DNA of 64,000 nt from Grosmannia clavigera kw1407 (taxonomy: Eukaryota > Ascomycota > Sordariomycetes > Ophiostomatales > Ophiostomataceae). Positions 54,901 to 64,000 of this stretch are shown here, one piece after another. How positions within the stretch are numbered: position 1 is the stretch's first letter; every line of letters begins with the position of its first letter. The stretch spans positions 2,108,001-2,172,000 of the forward strand of contig NW_014040560.1 in assembly GCF_000143105.1 (NCBI RefSeq), given 5' to 3'. A model generated the notes under the pieces. It made no database searches, had not been told where the DNA came from, and saw only the letters and a program-made list of their open reading frames with translations. Both the position numbers and the translations under genes were made by a program.

Positions 54901-56821
54901 CTAGTCGGTACTAGTATACTTCTCCGTAAACCGAACAATCAATGCAGGTTTCCACCACATGACGTGCAAATGGCTTGTTCCCTCCCAGTCCAGTTTTTTG
55001 TCCACAAGCTCCAGGTCATACTTCCAGAGCATCTTTGCAAGGATCAGGTTCATTTCCATGTAAGCGAAACTATAATCATAGATAGTTAGTCACCTACAAG
55101 TCTTAGCCTCTTTTTGTAAGCTTCCTCCGAACTCACTTCTAGCCCAGGCAGCCTCGTAGTCCAACAGAGAATGGCTGACTAGCCTCTCGCACGTCGGTGG
55201 AATTAGGGTCCAGCCAACGCTCGGGTTTAAATGTATTCGGATCAGAAAAGTACTCATCGCTGTGTGTCAACGTCCAAGCGTGCGTAAAAACTTCGGCCTG
55301 TAGTGATTTCATTAGAGAGAGATTTACGTGTAAAAATCTTGTTAGATATGTACTTACACCGGCAGGAACATATACGTCTCCCACCTTCATGCCAGTGGAT
55401 ACGCGAGGGAAGCCTCCGGACCCTAGAGCATATATCCTCAACCCTTCATTGATGACAGCCTAGAGATAGGGAAGCTGACGAGCTGCGGTAGCATTGATGT
55501 CCTTGTAGTTGGAAAATCTGTCCCTTATTTCTTCCTGGAGTCTTTCTAGACAAGCCGGGTTCTGTAGAAGGTAGTAGGTGGCTGCCGCGAGGAAGGTTGC
55601 AGTAGTCTCGCCCCCAGCAATTCTAGATGTACCGCATTCAATCAGTACGTCGTATTCTTTTTTCCAAAAGTCCATACAACCTTCAGACACTTACGTCAAC
55701 GTAGACACATGGGCTGCCATCTCCTCCTTGCTTACAAGGCCTTAGTAATAGTTCTTAACGACGGTAGACAAGAAGTCGTTTTGGGTGACCTTCTTAGCAA
55801 GGCGTCTACTACTAAGTCAACATAAATTTCAGATATGCATATACTACGTAGATCAACATACTCTTCCACCTTTCTACGGCTATACTGTAAATTCTAATTT
55901 TGCACTGCCAACGTCGAAGGAAATAGAAGTCGTGCTAGTATAGCAACACATGGAAGGCGGCGCAGATTGTCAATCAGGGTAATGAAGTAGAGGTGATCTA
56001 CGACAATTTCCGACCATGAGTGCGGCTTTCCTAAAATGCCAAACGGTGAATATCCCATCTAGTCGTAGAGATAAATCAAGAAACCAACGACACTAAGATG
56101 GGGGCCTTACCAGCTTCTAGGCTGTGGAAAGATTTACCGAAAGCCATGTCGCCCAATGAATCAAAAGCCACCATTTCGTACCACTTTGTCATATTGAGAC
56201 CCTCTGGCTGTATACCATCAGATCCCAGACACTCGATGAATTGATCCACTGCCTTCGTCACGATTCCCTCTTGTTCCGTCAGGGTTCTGGTAGAGAAAGC
56301 AGCAGAAAGCATTTTACGCATCTGGCCATGTTTCTTAGGATCACGTTCACTCCCGATACATAGGGACTGAAATCCTGCTCCATAAATGTCGTAAAATTCG
56401 CTCTTGATCGGTGTCGGGACGCCGTTTGCGCGGTGACCATAAATGTCCTTCCATGACTCGACAGAAGCAAACGAGACCTCATTAGGAGAAACTCGTACAA
56501 CGGGCCCTTCAAGGGTCAGTATCTCTCATTGGGCATGTACAAACATCGCATACATACCGTATTTTCGGTGCTGGTCCTGGATGGCATAGTGGTAACGGCC
56601 CGTTTGAGAATGGTACATCCGCCATATCTATCTCAGAGTCAGTTCGTTGAATCAGCTCCATGGGACAGGCAATATGCTCTTACCAAACTAGACCTCGCCA
56701 ACAGGGGACCGGGGAAAGAAGCGAGCTTGTGGAAATACACATTGTAGATCCCTTTAGTCAAAATACACACAAATATCTAAGATCATTCTTTAGCGACAAT
56801 ATTAACTTCAGACATAGGCAT
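54901..56821 (-). pseudogene. Cytochrome P450 (P450-4) with six in-frame stops
   Basis: Resolved exons: 56821-56684, 56627-56558, 56506-56111, one or two exons from 56030 to 55695 with an unresolved intron near 55870-55800, 55622-55358, 55297-55137 and 55069-54901. Readable parts are YFHKLASFPGPLLARSSL, RKYGPVVRVSPNEVSF, FYDIYGAGFQSLCIG, SLGDMAFGKSFHSLEAG, IAGGETTATFLAAATYYLL (I-helix), NEGLRIYAL (ExxR), FKPERWLD and the heme loop FSVGLRGCLG; the family resembles isotrichodermin C-15 hydroxylase-type P450s. Stops: TGA 56783-56785 and TAG 56777-56779 in the anchor, TAG 55894-55896, TAA 55742-55744, TAG 55460-55462 (QLPYL-stop-AVINEG, Gln usual) and TAG 55139-55141 just after the heme loop. The two anchor stops depend on the start chosen. 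It is the most damaged gene of the cluster. Confidence 0.78.
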
Positions 56822-57416
56822 AGAGCCTCCGCTTACTAGAACCAAGGAAGCAGCGCAAATTTCTAAGATAGATGAATCCCCTACGAACTAGGAGAGATTC
56901 TCTCTGGCGCGGGTGAGTTGCTTAAGCATTATTTTTTTCCTGGGATGTGATATTACTAAAGAATATTGAAAGACATAAGTTACAAGTTAGAGTTGGCGAT
57001 ATAAACTAAGGTGCCTAAGTGCGAGCTAGTCGGATCCCTAGCGGTAAGGTTCACTTCGGAGAATTACCAATTGGTACAGCTTCTCTCTCTGTTGCATTAT
57101 GTTCCGTATGTAGTATCTCCCTTGTTTCCCCCTTTCGTTTGTTTTATATTCCACTCTTTTGCAGGGGGCGTGGACCATAATTGCGATTATAACTGCCGAT
57201 GCACTCCGACCCTTCTCGTAGAACTCAAAAGCTACTTGGATTCAGCACATTGGCTGGCAACACGCTATCTAGTAAAGCACAAGCTTCTTTTTTAAGAGTA
57301 AATACCTAGTCTATTCTCTTCCATTCTAATCCGAAGATAAATAAATTAAGAAAAAGAAACTCATGTTCAACACTTGATAATGTGCGGTGTTCCTCAGTAG
57401 GAATCATACAATGACC
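56822..57416. other. Intergenic region between P450-4 and the terpene cyclase
   Basis: 595 bp, AT-leaning, with the P450-4 promoter and the cyclase 3' flank. A 94-codon plus-strand frame (57011-57295) has no family resemblance and is not called. Confidence 0.5.
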
Positions 57417-58601
57417 CTACGCGGCGGTGGCAGTAGTGAGAGAATTGTACCGCGGTGTCGTCATACTCCATTGCTCGTTTCCACTAATCTGGTATTCAAG
57501 TCCCCGGATGTACTGAAGCAAGTTATCACTTGGGGGAAACTCGCTGTTCTGCTTCCGCAGATCAACGAGGTGATCATGCTCATATTCCCATTCACGGCAT
57601 AGGGGCTAGAGGACCCTCTTGGCAGCGTCATACGTGATAGACGTCTCATCCGCCAAGACCTGAACAGCTGAACAGAGCGCCGACCCCTCAGGATGGCCTG
57701 TTTGAGCAGCCGCATACTCTTTGTCCCAGCTCATAATATCATTGAGAACAGACAGGTGCTTGGCGGCATTCTGCTCGATGGATTGGACTGACGCCAGCTC
57801 TTCGGGGGTGACATAGAGGCCCATAGAGTACCTCATCAGAGAGCAGAGAAGGCTATTCACAAACTGTCAGCATATTCATTCCGCATTGTTCTATTCCCCA
57901 AAGAAGAGTTCTTACGCCTTGCCGACGTCCTTCTCACGGTACACGAGGTATGGGCCCATGCCGCGGATGGACAATCGCGCCTTGTCCGTCTGGGCGCGCA
58001 TAAAGGTAAAGGTCGGCTCCAGGACCTCATCCGCCAGTTCTTTATCCTGGGCTCGCATCATCTCCCACAGGTCGTACATAATCCACTCGACGGGGACAGA
58101 CCGATCCGGCTGGACGTCCCCGCGAGCAATGGGAATAAGTTTGTCATTGTAGGCACGGCCGTCCTCGAGAGACATGTCCTCTAGAATATCTGCAACGGGA
58201 TGAGTTCACAAATATCCCGTATACGTCGATTGTGCAAACATACCGTCAACCAGAAACAGAATGGTCAGGAGCCTGCAGGCAAGGTGGATGCGGTCGTCCT
58301 TGCTCAACGGGAAGTACAGGCAAGTGACACGGGAGAAGCCAGCACCAACAAACTTCTTTCTCTCCTTGTCCGTCTTGAACCCCCAGTGGGTGAGGAAATA
58401 GTTGTCGACTTCGGCCTTGATCTCTTTCTCAAGGGGGTGGCACATTGAAATAAAACGGGACAGGGGTGGACTGAAGGTCTGCACAGGACGAGTAATAGAG
58501 ACTGTCGGTGCAGCCATGTCCGTGGGCTTTTCTTTCCAGGAAGCCTGCTTCCCAATGAAGACAGGAGTCCCTTCGAAGTCGGGCAAGGCAGACGGAGGCA
58601 T
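57417..58601 (-). pseudogene. Class I sesquiterpene cyclase (aristolochene-synthase-like) with one in-frame TAG
   Basis: Exons 58601-58244, 58189-57916 and 57852-57417 (356 codons), introns 54 and 63 nt. The Asp-rich motif is rebuilt across intron 1 as FLVDD-ILEDM (D-D-x-x-E). The second metal site is NDIMSWDKE, matching N-D-x-x-S-x-x-x-E, and the RY pair is in SMTTPRYN near the end. Length and motifs fit aristolochene-type synthases, which ionise farnesyl diphosphate and cyclise it to a bicyclic sesquiterpene; product identity is not readable. TAG at 57606-57608 sits between AAKRVL and PLCREWE, where relatives have Trp. This cuts off about 62 residues, including the RY pair. The gene is divergent from the SDR. 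Confidence 0.8.
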
Positions 58602-59024
58602 CTTGTGTTTTGATTTGTGAAGAGTTTATGGGATCGTGGTAGCATAGGATATATTAATGTTGAGGGATATGAGAGCTTTATGGATTACAACAAAATGGTC
58701 CGTCTTAGCCTTGATATATTCATATTTCTACAACTATCATCCTACTCACTCAGTCCCATATTGCGTCACTCTTTCTGGGACTTACCCAACTTACTGATAA
58801 TTGTTTTCATCGTCAACATCTCGGGTGTTTCCTTTTTAGGAAATTTCCGGTCCAAGATGCCGGCGTTGAGCTCACTTACATCAAACGCAGGTCGACGCGT
58901 CTGTGCGTGAACGATGGTGTTTGAAGTAAAAAGGAGGTTGGGGGAAACAGAAGTTGACCAGCTTATCCAATTACCCCCAATTTCATTAAATTCTGGACAG
59001 CGAATTCTCAGGTTACAATACATC
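58602..59024. promoter_or_regulatory. Divergent promoter region between terpene cyclase and SDR
   Basis: 423 bp between two divergent start codons, so shared regulation of the cyclase and SDR is likely. No recognised operator is seen. Confidence 0.45.
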
Positions 59025-59990
59025 ATGGCGTCTCTAAACATTACCATAGATGACATCCCAAACTTGAAGGGCAAACGCGTCATCATTACAGGCGCCTCAT
59101 CAGGCATCGGCCTCAGCGCCGCACACATATTCGCCAAGAAAGGTGCTTATGTGCTCAACCTAGACCTCAACCCGCCACCTGGTGAACAGCCGCAGGGCGT
59201 CGAATTTAGGCAATGCGACATCTCTAAGTGGGCCAGTCTCGTGGATGCCTTCCAGCATGCTGGTACCGTTGACATTGCTGTCTCCAACGCTGGGATATCC
59301 GAAGAGACGGATTACTTTGCCGACACCTTTGACGAAACGACCGGAGATCTGCTTGAGCCCAAATATGCCGTCATGAACGTGAATATGCGCGCCGTCGCCA
59401 ACTTGACCAAGCTGGCCATCAGCCATTTCCGGCGACGGGGCTGTCCCGGTAGCATCGTGATTACATCCAGCGCGACGGCCTATTCTCCAGAGCAGTCCCT
59501 CCCCATATACAGTGCATGCAAAGTAGCTGTAAGGAACATATTGCAGGAAAAGCCACATCATTCGCACAGCTAACACCTCGGTCAGCTTATCGGTATGATG
59601 CGCTCTCTGCGCTCCTCCCTTCGGGCCGAGGATATCACAATCAACTGTGTCGCCCCGGCGGCCACAATCACCAGCCTGCTCCCACAACATCTAGCAGACC
59701 CCATTATTGCTGCTGGCTTGCCCGTGAGCTCAGCTGAGTTTGTCGGACTGGCCGTTGTCTACTCTGCCGTAGCAACCCAGCCGCAGATTGTCGAGCTGTA
59801 CGGCAAGGATAACATTAACCTCTCAAAGAAACCGTCGCGGTGGAATGGGAGGACGATATTGACGTTGGGCGACAAGTATACCGAGCTAGAAGGCCCGATA
59901 GCATCTCTGAGGGCAAAGTGGTTCGGCCCGGACAACATGGATCTTACCCGGAACCAACAGGCAGCTACTGATTTCAGAATTGGCATCTGA
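59025..59990 (+). CDS. Short-chain dehydrogenase/reductase, apparently intact
   Basis: Exons 59025-59528 and 59586-59990 (57-nt intron, phase 0) give 302 residues. Cofactor site RVIITGASSGIGLSAAH, then LDLNPPP, CDISKW, VSNAGIS, ITSSATAYS (catalytic Ser region) and YSACK (Tyr-x-x-x-Lys) are all whole, followed by INCVAPAATITS. It is a classical NAD(P)-dependent SDR that oxidises an alcohol or reduces a ketone or imine. The start is MASLNITIDDIPNLKGKRV; an upstream in-frame ATG at 58914 adds a segment without family support. It is the only right-hand cluster gene without a lesion. In related pathways an SDR accompanies the cyclase or reduces the cyclic imine made by the PLP enzyme; which applies is open. 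Confidence 0.87.
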
Positions 59991-60151
59991 TGTATCTTCT
60001 TGTGATTTTAGGTTAAGAGATAAAAAGAAAAGGGTAACTCTATACATTTTTAGTGCGCCTATTGTATCGAATAACTTCTGTTTACAATTTGCGTAAATCT
60101 TGGTGCATTAGTCTAGTTTACCAGTGCTGGGTAGAATAGAGATAGAGATTA

Positions 60152-60995
60152 AGTCCCCCACCCCTCATTTAAACCCCGCCCCCCCCTTTTAGACCACTGT
60201 TAATATGCATATATTGTACCTTTTACATAGTAATTATATATAAAGGTACATAGCTTAATATATACTTATTAAATTAATAAAAATATTTTAAAAAAAATAT
60301 AAAAAGTATATTGTTATAACATAAGCTATAATATATATTGTTTTAACGTATATAAGCTAATATTTTAATTATATAATAAGTTATTTACTTTTATATATTT
60401 TTATAGCTAAATAGTATAGAAAACTAAAACTTATAATAAACTAAGATAATAAAATATTAAAAATATATAAGAAATTTATTTAAGTTACTATAGTATATAA
60501 ATATATATACTATAAGTTTATATAGTATTATAAACTATATAAGCTTAAACTATACTATTTATATTTTATATAGTAAATATTATATTGCTTAAATATATAA
60601 GTATAATAACATTATAATAATTTTTTTTTAGCTATAATATATTACTTTTTACATTAAAGTATATTTTTTTATATATTTATAGTATTTTTAATTAAGCTTT
60701 AAAAACATTTTTATTAGTACTATTAATATTATATTAGCATTATATAAGTAAAACATTTAAGTTATTTTAAACTTAAAAATAAAAATAAATAAAAAATAAC
60801 TATATTATAATATATACTAAATATATATTTAAAATAGCTTAATCATATAAATTATTAAGAATTTTATAAAAATAAATTTATTTAATTTAATAAGTATATA
60901 TTAAGCTATATACCTTTTATATATAATTACTATATAAATAGTACATACTAGGGTAGTTTAAAAGGAGGGGTAGTTTAAATAAGGGGTAGCGGACT
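60152..60995. mobile_element. AT-rich inverted-repeat element, Fot1/pogo-like, flanked by TA
   Basis: The left end AGTCCCCCACCCCTCATTTA and the reverse complement of the right end (AGTCCGCTACCCCTTATTTA) match, and the inverted similarity runs on for about 150 nt (for example AATTATATATAAAGGTACAT against AATTATATATAAAAGGTATA). TA flanks both sides (60150-60151 and 60996-60997). The inside is almost pure A and T with no frame. TA targets and AGTC-starting ends are features of Fot1/pogo-type Tc1-mariner elements. At 844 bp it is either a deleted copy or a long-inverted-repeat MITE. Confidence 0.65.
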
Positions 60996-62492
60996 TATAT
61001 TATTGAATGTTGTTGTTTATTCCGCTATTATCTAAGTTATATACATAAAATTTAAATAACGAAGTTAATCCTAACTATACCGGCCTAAAGTAAGCTAAAA
61101 TAAAACCCTTTAAGGAAGTATCTTCTGGCCGTAAACTTGTGCTGCCATCGCTGGTGCAGATACTAAAGGTACGTTGGGCTACTTCATGTAGCCAAAATGT
61201 CAAGTCGTCGAGGGTGCCATCGTTGTCGACCTGCTCAGTATCTGTTCTCTCATCTGCACTCACGTCCATGTGTTCATCACTTTGCTGAAGACGAAGGGTG
61301 CAACAAGGGATCCAGGGTTTCAATCCATCCTCAACAGGAGATGAAAGAAACGGCTCGATCGCCATAGACAATGAACCAGACATAATCCTAGTGTCATATC
61401 CTTGTAGGAAGGGATTTATAAGCATCATCGTGCCGGAGAAGCTAGGGAAAATTTGATGGATGTCCACGGGTGTGTTTTAGATAAGTAGGAAGAAGAAGAA
61501 AAAATCGAAGAGGTGGACGAATGCTCTTATTATATACCCGTAGGCCTCACCCTGGGTCTCTACATATTTTTTCACGTGCCCTGCCTGCATCGATCTACGA
61601 ATAATAAGCAGCATAGGATCCGAACCTTCCGGCCCGTTCTTAGGAAGACTAAACGAAAAGGATGGATTCCTGTGGATGTCTGCTTCTGCCTAGCCCAGTA
61701 CATCCCGTGTATAGACCGCGAAGAATTCTAGGCCACGTCCTTAGAGTGGTTTGTATGGCAGGTGATACGAGCCATTATAGTTCCTTGTGTTAAATTATTT
61801 GTATGCTAACCCTAAAGCATTAGTAGTAAGAGAAATTATATGCCTGTGGAATATGCGATAATGTATAAAACTTAAGCAATGGTATCTAGTTGATCTTGTA
61901 GCTATATGTTGAGAAAATCCCTTAAAATAATAATATCTTTTCTTTTTCTATGTAGTTATCTTTTCCTTATATTTTAAAGGCAGGCATTACTAGAGAAGTG
62001 TACGTTAAAGGCTTTAATTATAGAGTGTAGAAGCGGATAATCGCCTAAGGCATTCCTAGTACGGTTATAAGATAAATCCTAATAATTTAGCCTAAGTTAA
62101 GAGCCTAATCCTACAATCTAGAATACTTTTAATAGAAACAAACTTATTTCTATATTTAGAACCTACTCTTACGTCTTAGAAAGGAAATGTATTGCTTAAA
62201 AGTATATTTTATAAAAGAGGGGAATAAATAAACTCTACCTTACTAAGAAACATCTTTATGTGTAGAACCCTTTTTTTTTAACTTCTTATATTAATATTTT
62301 TCTGCATAATTAAAGGATAGATCTCTAACTTAACGTTGTATTTTGTTCTTAAAACTCTATAGATAGCTAAAAGAGACAACGGCAAAAGGGATTAATTTAT
62401 TTTAAACAGCACATAGACTAGTCCTATTAGATACCAGAAAGTCTCCGTGTTTTCTTTACAGGGACAGAGGATAGCTTAAGATTCCTCTGCTT
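60996..62492. other. Repeat-rich region with one unassigned minus-strand frame
   Basis: A 130-residue minus-strand frame (61467-61075, MDIHQIFPSFSGTMMLINPF at the start) has normal base composition but no family I recognise. It may be a fragment or chance. From about 61800 to 62480 the sequence is AT-rich, resembling RIP-mutated repeat DNA. No intact gene is seen. Confidence 0.4.
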
Positions 62493-63787
62493 CTAATAAT
62501 CTAGCCTTCTAAATACAGAATAGAAGCCTTGTAGTACTGTTAACATGTTTACAGAAAATAGAGAACCGCTAATATAGCAGGGTCCCGATATATCTTGCTT
62601 CAAGGTAATAGAAAATCTGTTGCCAACGTGCAACTCAATCTGTTTTCTAAAACATCTCTTAGTATCGAAACAAGACATATTAATATCGATAGCCGGGGAA
62701 CCGTTTATCCAAAACTGAGCCGAGTTCTTTATTAGACGATCAACTAGTATCGGAAATGCCGGCTCCTTAGACTGTATTGAACACAAAATATGGCCCAAGC
62801 ATAACTGCCTTCCATTCACCACGCGTAGCATGGAAATTAGCTCGAAGTAAAATAGAGATGAAATTAGACAGCGCGCAATATCCTTAACAATACTAGAAAG
62901 GGTCTCATCATCCTGGACTTTCGACGCTAAGTCTGACATGCTTAGCACATCATCCAACCTTGGCTCGCGACCATTAAACTGAACGTTAAGACGATGATAT
63001 TTGGGGTGTGTCCGAAAAGCCTGTCTTACTTTCCCGTCCCGCATCTTTTCACAAAATAGCCGGTAGAGTCTCGGGAATGCTCCGTTCTTCAAGACGTTGC
63101 GGGAAGGGCCCGTCAGAGTGTCGTTGCTTTGTCTTGATTCTCCAGTACCAAGAGAGACGATAAAATCCGGTTCCTCGAGGGGTGGGGAAATGGCTGCTAC
63201 CTCGGAAAGTGCTGATATAAGCGGATCGTTCTCAAGCGGCCTGGCATCCTGAAATGTGCCTACATTGCGGGTGTTCTTCGGAGGGAAAAATCTAGGAGAA
63301 GTGTGAGACGGAGTGTAGAAGAAAGAGTGAGAGAGTGACAATGTAAATATACCCTGGGGCAGCAGATGCGGCACGAGCACTATGCAGTATTAGCATTACA
63401 GCCAGGGGCAGAATAGATCGATAACCTACATCTCCTACAAAGGTACTCTTCCAAATCTATCTTTTGGCTTTAATACGGGGTCTAGTGCAAAACGTTATCT
63501 AATCTCGATACAAGACATTAGAAAGCCCTTAAAATACCTTGATCCTTAGCGCGTTCGCCGACGCCGTTGTAATTTGTAAAAATACAACAGGATGGCTTGC
63601 TTTTAACCGTGGCTACAGGCAAGCCGACACGAGTCCTAGTTAAGGTGGCATGTAAAACGTCTAAGACGCCCCTTATACTAAATGCTTCCTTAAGAGCTCT
63701 CTTAATGTTCTTAGATAGGTATAGCCTATTAGCTAAATACGATCGAAGTAGGTTAAAAAAGCGTAGTAATAAAGGGAAGAGATACAA
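62493..63787 (-). pseudogene. Patatin-like phospholipase (FabD/lysophospholipase-like) relic
   Basis: Three pieces in order on the minus strand match the C-terminal half of the patatin domains found in fungal NLR-like and ankyrin proteins. The first is TRTRVGLPVATVKSKPS and IFTNYNGVGERAKDQG (within 63787-63518). The second is ARAASAAP at about 63375-63352. The third, after an intron, is FFPPKNTRNVGTFQDARPLE and EEPDFIVSLGTGES, continuing to a stop at 62493 (EKMRDGKVRQAFRTHPKYHR; RCLISSLFYFEL; GHILCSI). The upstream part with the oxyanion GGxxR and GxSxG nucleophile is absent; AT-rich sequence lies there instead. The frame between 63518 and about 63440 is not clean. This is a truncated, probably dead gene. 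Confidence 0.65.
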
Positions 63788-64000
63788 GCTGCTAACAAAG
63801 CGTAATACTAAGAGCCTTATAACGTAAGGTAACTATAGAACGCTTAGGACTCCTCTTCTCTTAAAAGCTAGTTTAGCTAGCTTTTTAAACCTTTTAAGTA
63901 ATTGTTTAATAGTGCTGCTATTAATAAATATATCTATAGCGATTAGACTTCTTAAGAAAGTAGTTAGCACAAACTTATAGCTAAATAAGAATTGCTATAC
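63788..64000. other. AT-rich end of window
   Basis: RIP-like AT-rich sequence continuing past the window edge. It contains a short hairpin (AAAAGCTAGTTTAGCTAGCTTTTT, about 63865-63888). No gene is seen. Confidence 0.45.

Noticed and set aside
57011..57295. 94-residue plus-strand frame upstream of P450-4
   Set aside because: Composition is ordinary, but there are no recognisable motifs and no splice continuation.
42652..58601. Alternative genetic code (TAG reassigned to an amino acid)
   Set aside because: The housekeeping genes and intact cluster genes have no internal TAG, and TAA and TGA also interrupt damaged genes, so a genome-wide recoding does not fit.
1..64000. CRISPR arrays, bacterial operons, plasmid origins
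   Set aside because: Spliceosomal introns and gene content are fungal nuclear. No regularly spaced repeats were found.

Overview
The window is nuclear DNA of a filamentous ascomycete (Pezizomycotina). The evidence is many short GT-AG introns (about 50-120 nt) with CTAAC-like branch sites, a fungal gene set (VPS13, STU2/XMAP215, Med18, TFIP11/Ntr1), terpene and NRPS biosynthetic genes, and AT-rich repeat islands of the kind made by repeat-induced point mutation (RIP). I cannot name the genus.

Layout. Positions 1-17 kb hold housekeeping genes: the N-terminus of a TFIP11/Ntr1-like spliceosome factor (cut by the window edge), a STU2/XMAP215 microtubule polymerase, a tRNA-Val, an intronless 3286-residue VPS13, and a mitochondrial DUF3429 membrane protein. 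Positions 18-27.5 kb hold a set that looks like a polysaccharide locus: UDP-glucose 6-dehydrogenase, a GH12-like enzyme, a processive GT2 (cellulose/hyaluronan-synthase-like) membrane enzyme and a GH26-like hydrolase. Med18 follows at 28 kb, then AT-rich DNA with a P450 relic and a 176-bp direct repeat.

Positions 31-60 kb look like one secondary-metabolite cluster: BAHD-type acyltransferase, P450, O-acetylhomoserine-sulfhydrylase-like PLP enzyme, [RIP island containing a hAT-like element with an 8-bp target duplication], P450, 2-oxoglutarate dioxygenase, P450, NRPS (A-T-C), methyltransferase, ABCB transporter, P450, aristolochene-synthase-like sesquiterpene cyclase and SDR. A terpene cyclase, a single-module NRPS and a PLP gamma-substitution enzyme together suggest a terpenoid-amino acid hybrid product (inference).

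The striking feature is damage. From 42.6 to 58.6 kb, six genes carry 16 in-frame stop codons in otherwise continuous, alignable frames, 12 of them TAG, plus one frameshift. A seventh gene, a P450, has an open frame but has lost invariant glycines of the oxygen-binding and heme loops by G-to-A changes. Nearly all lesions fit CpA-to-TpA change on one strand or the other, as in RIP. Many also sit in TAG triplets, the preferred context of A-to-I mRNA editing known in some Sordariomycetes, so decay and editing-dependent expression are both testable. Genes at the left of the cluster (31-41.5 kb) and the SDR look intact.

The right end (60-64 kb) contains a TA-flanked Fot1/pogo-like inverted-repeat element of almost pure AT sequence and a fragmentary patatin-like phospholipase gene. 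Ten perfect copies of TACTCCGTA/TACGGAGTA are scattered through the non-coding DNA of the left two thirds. Exon coordinates were worked out by hand from splice sites, reading frame and family similarity remembered from training; no database search was done.
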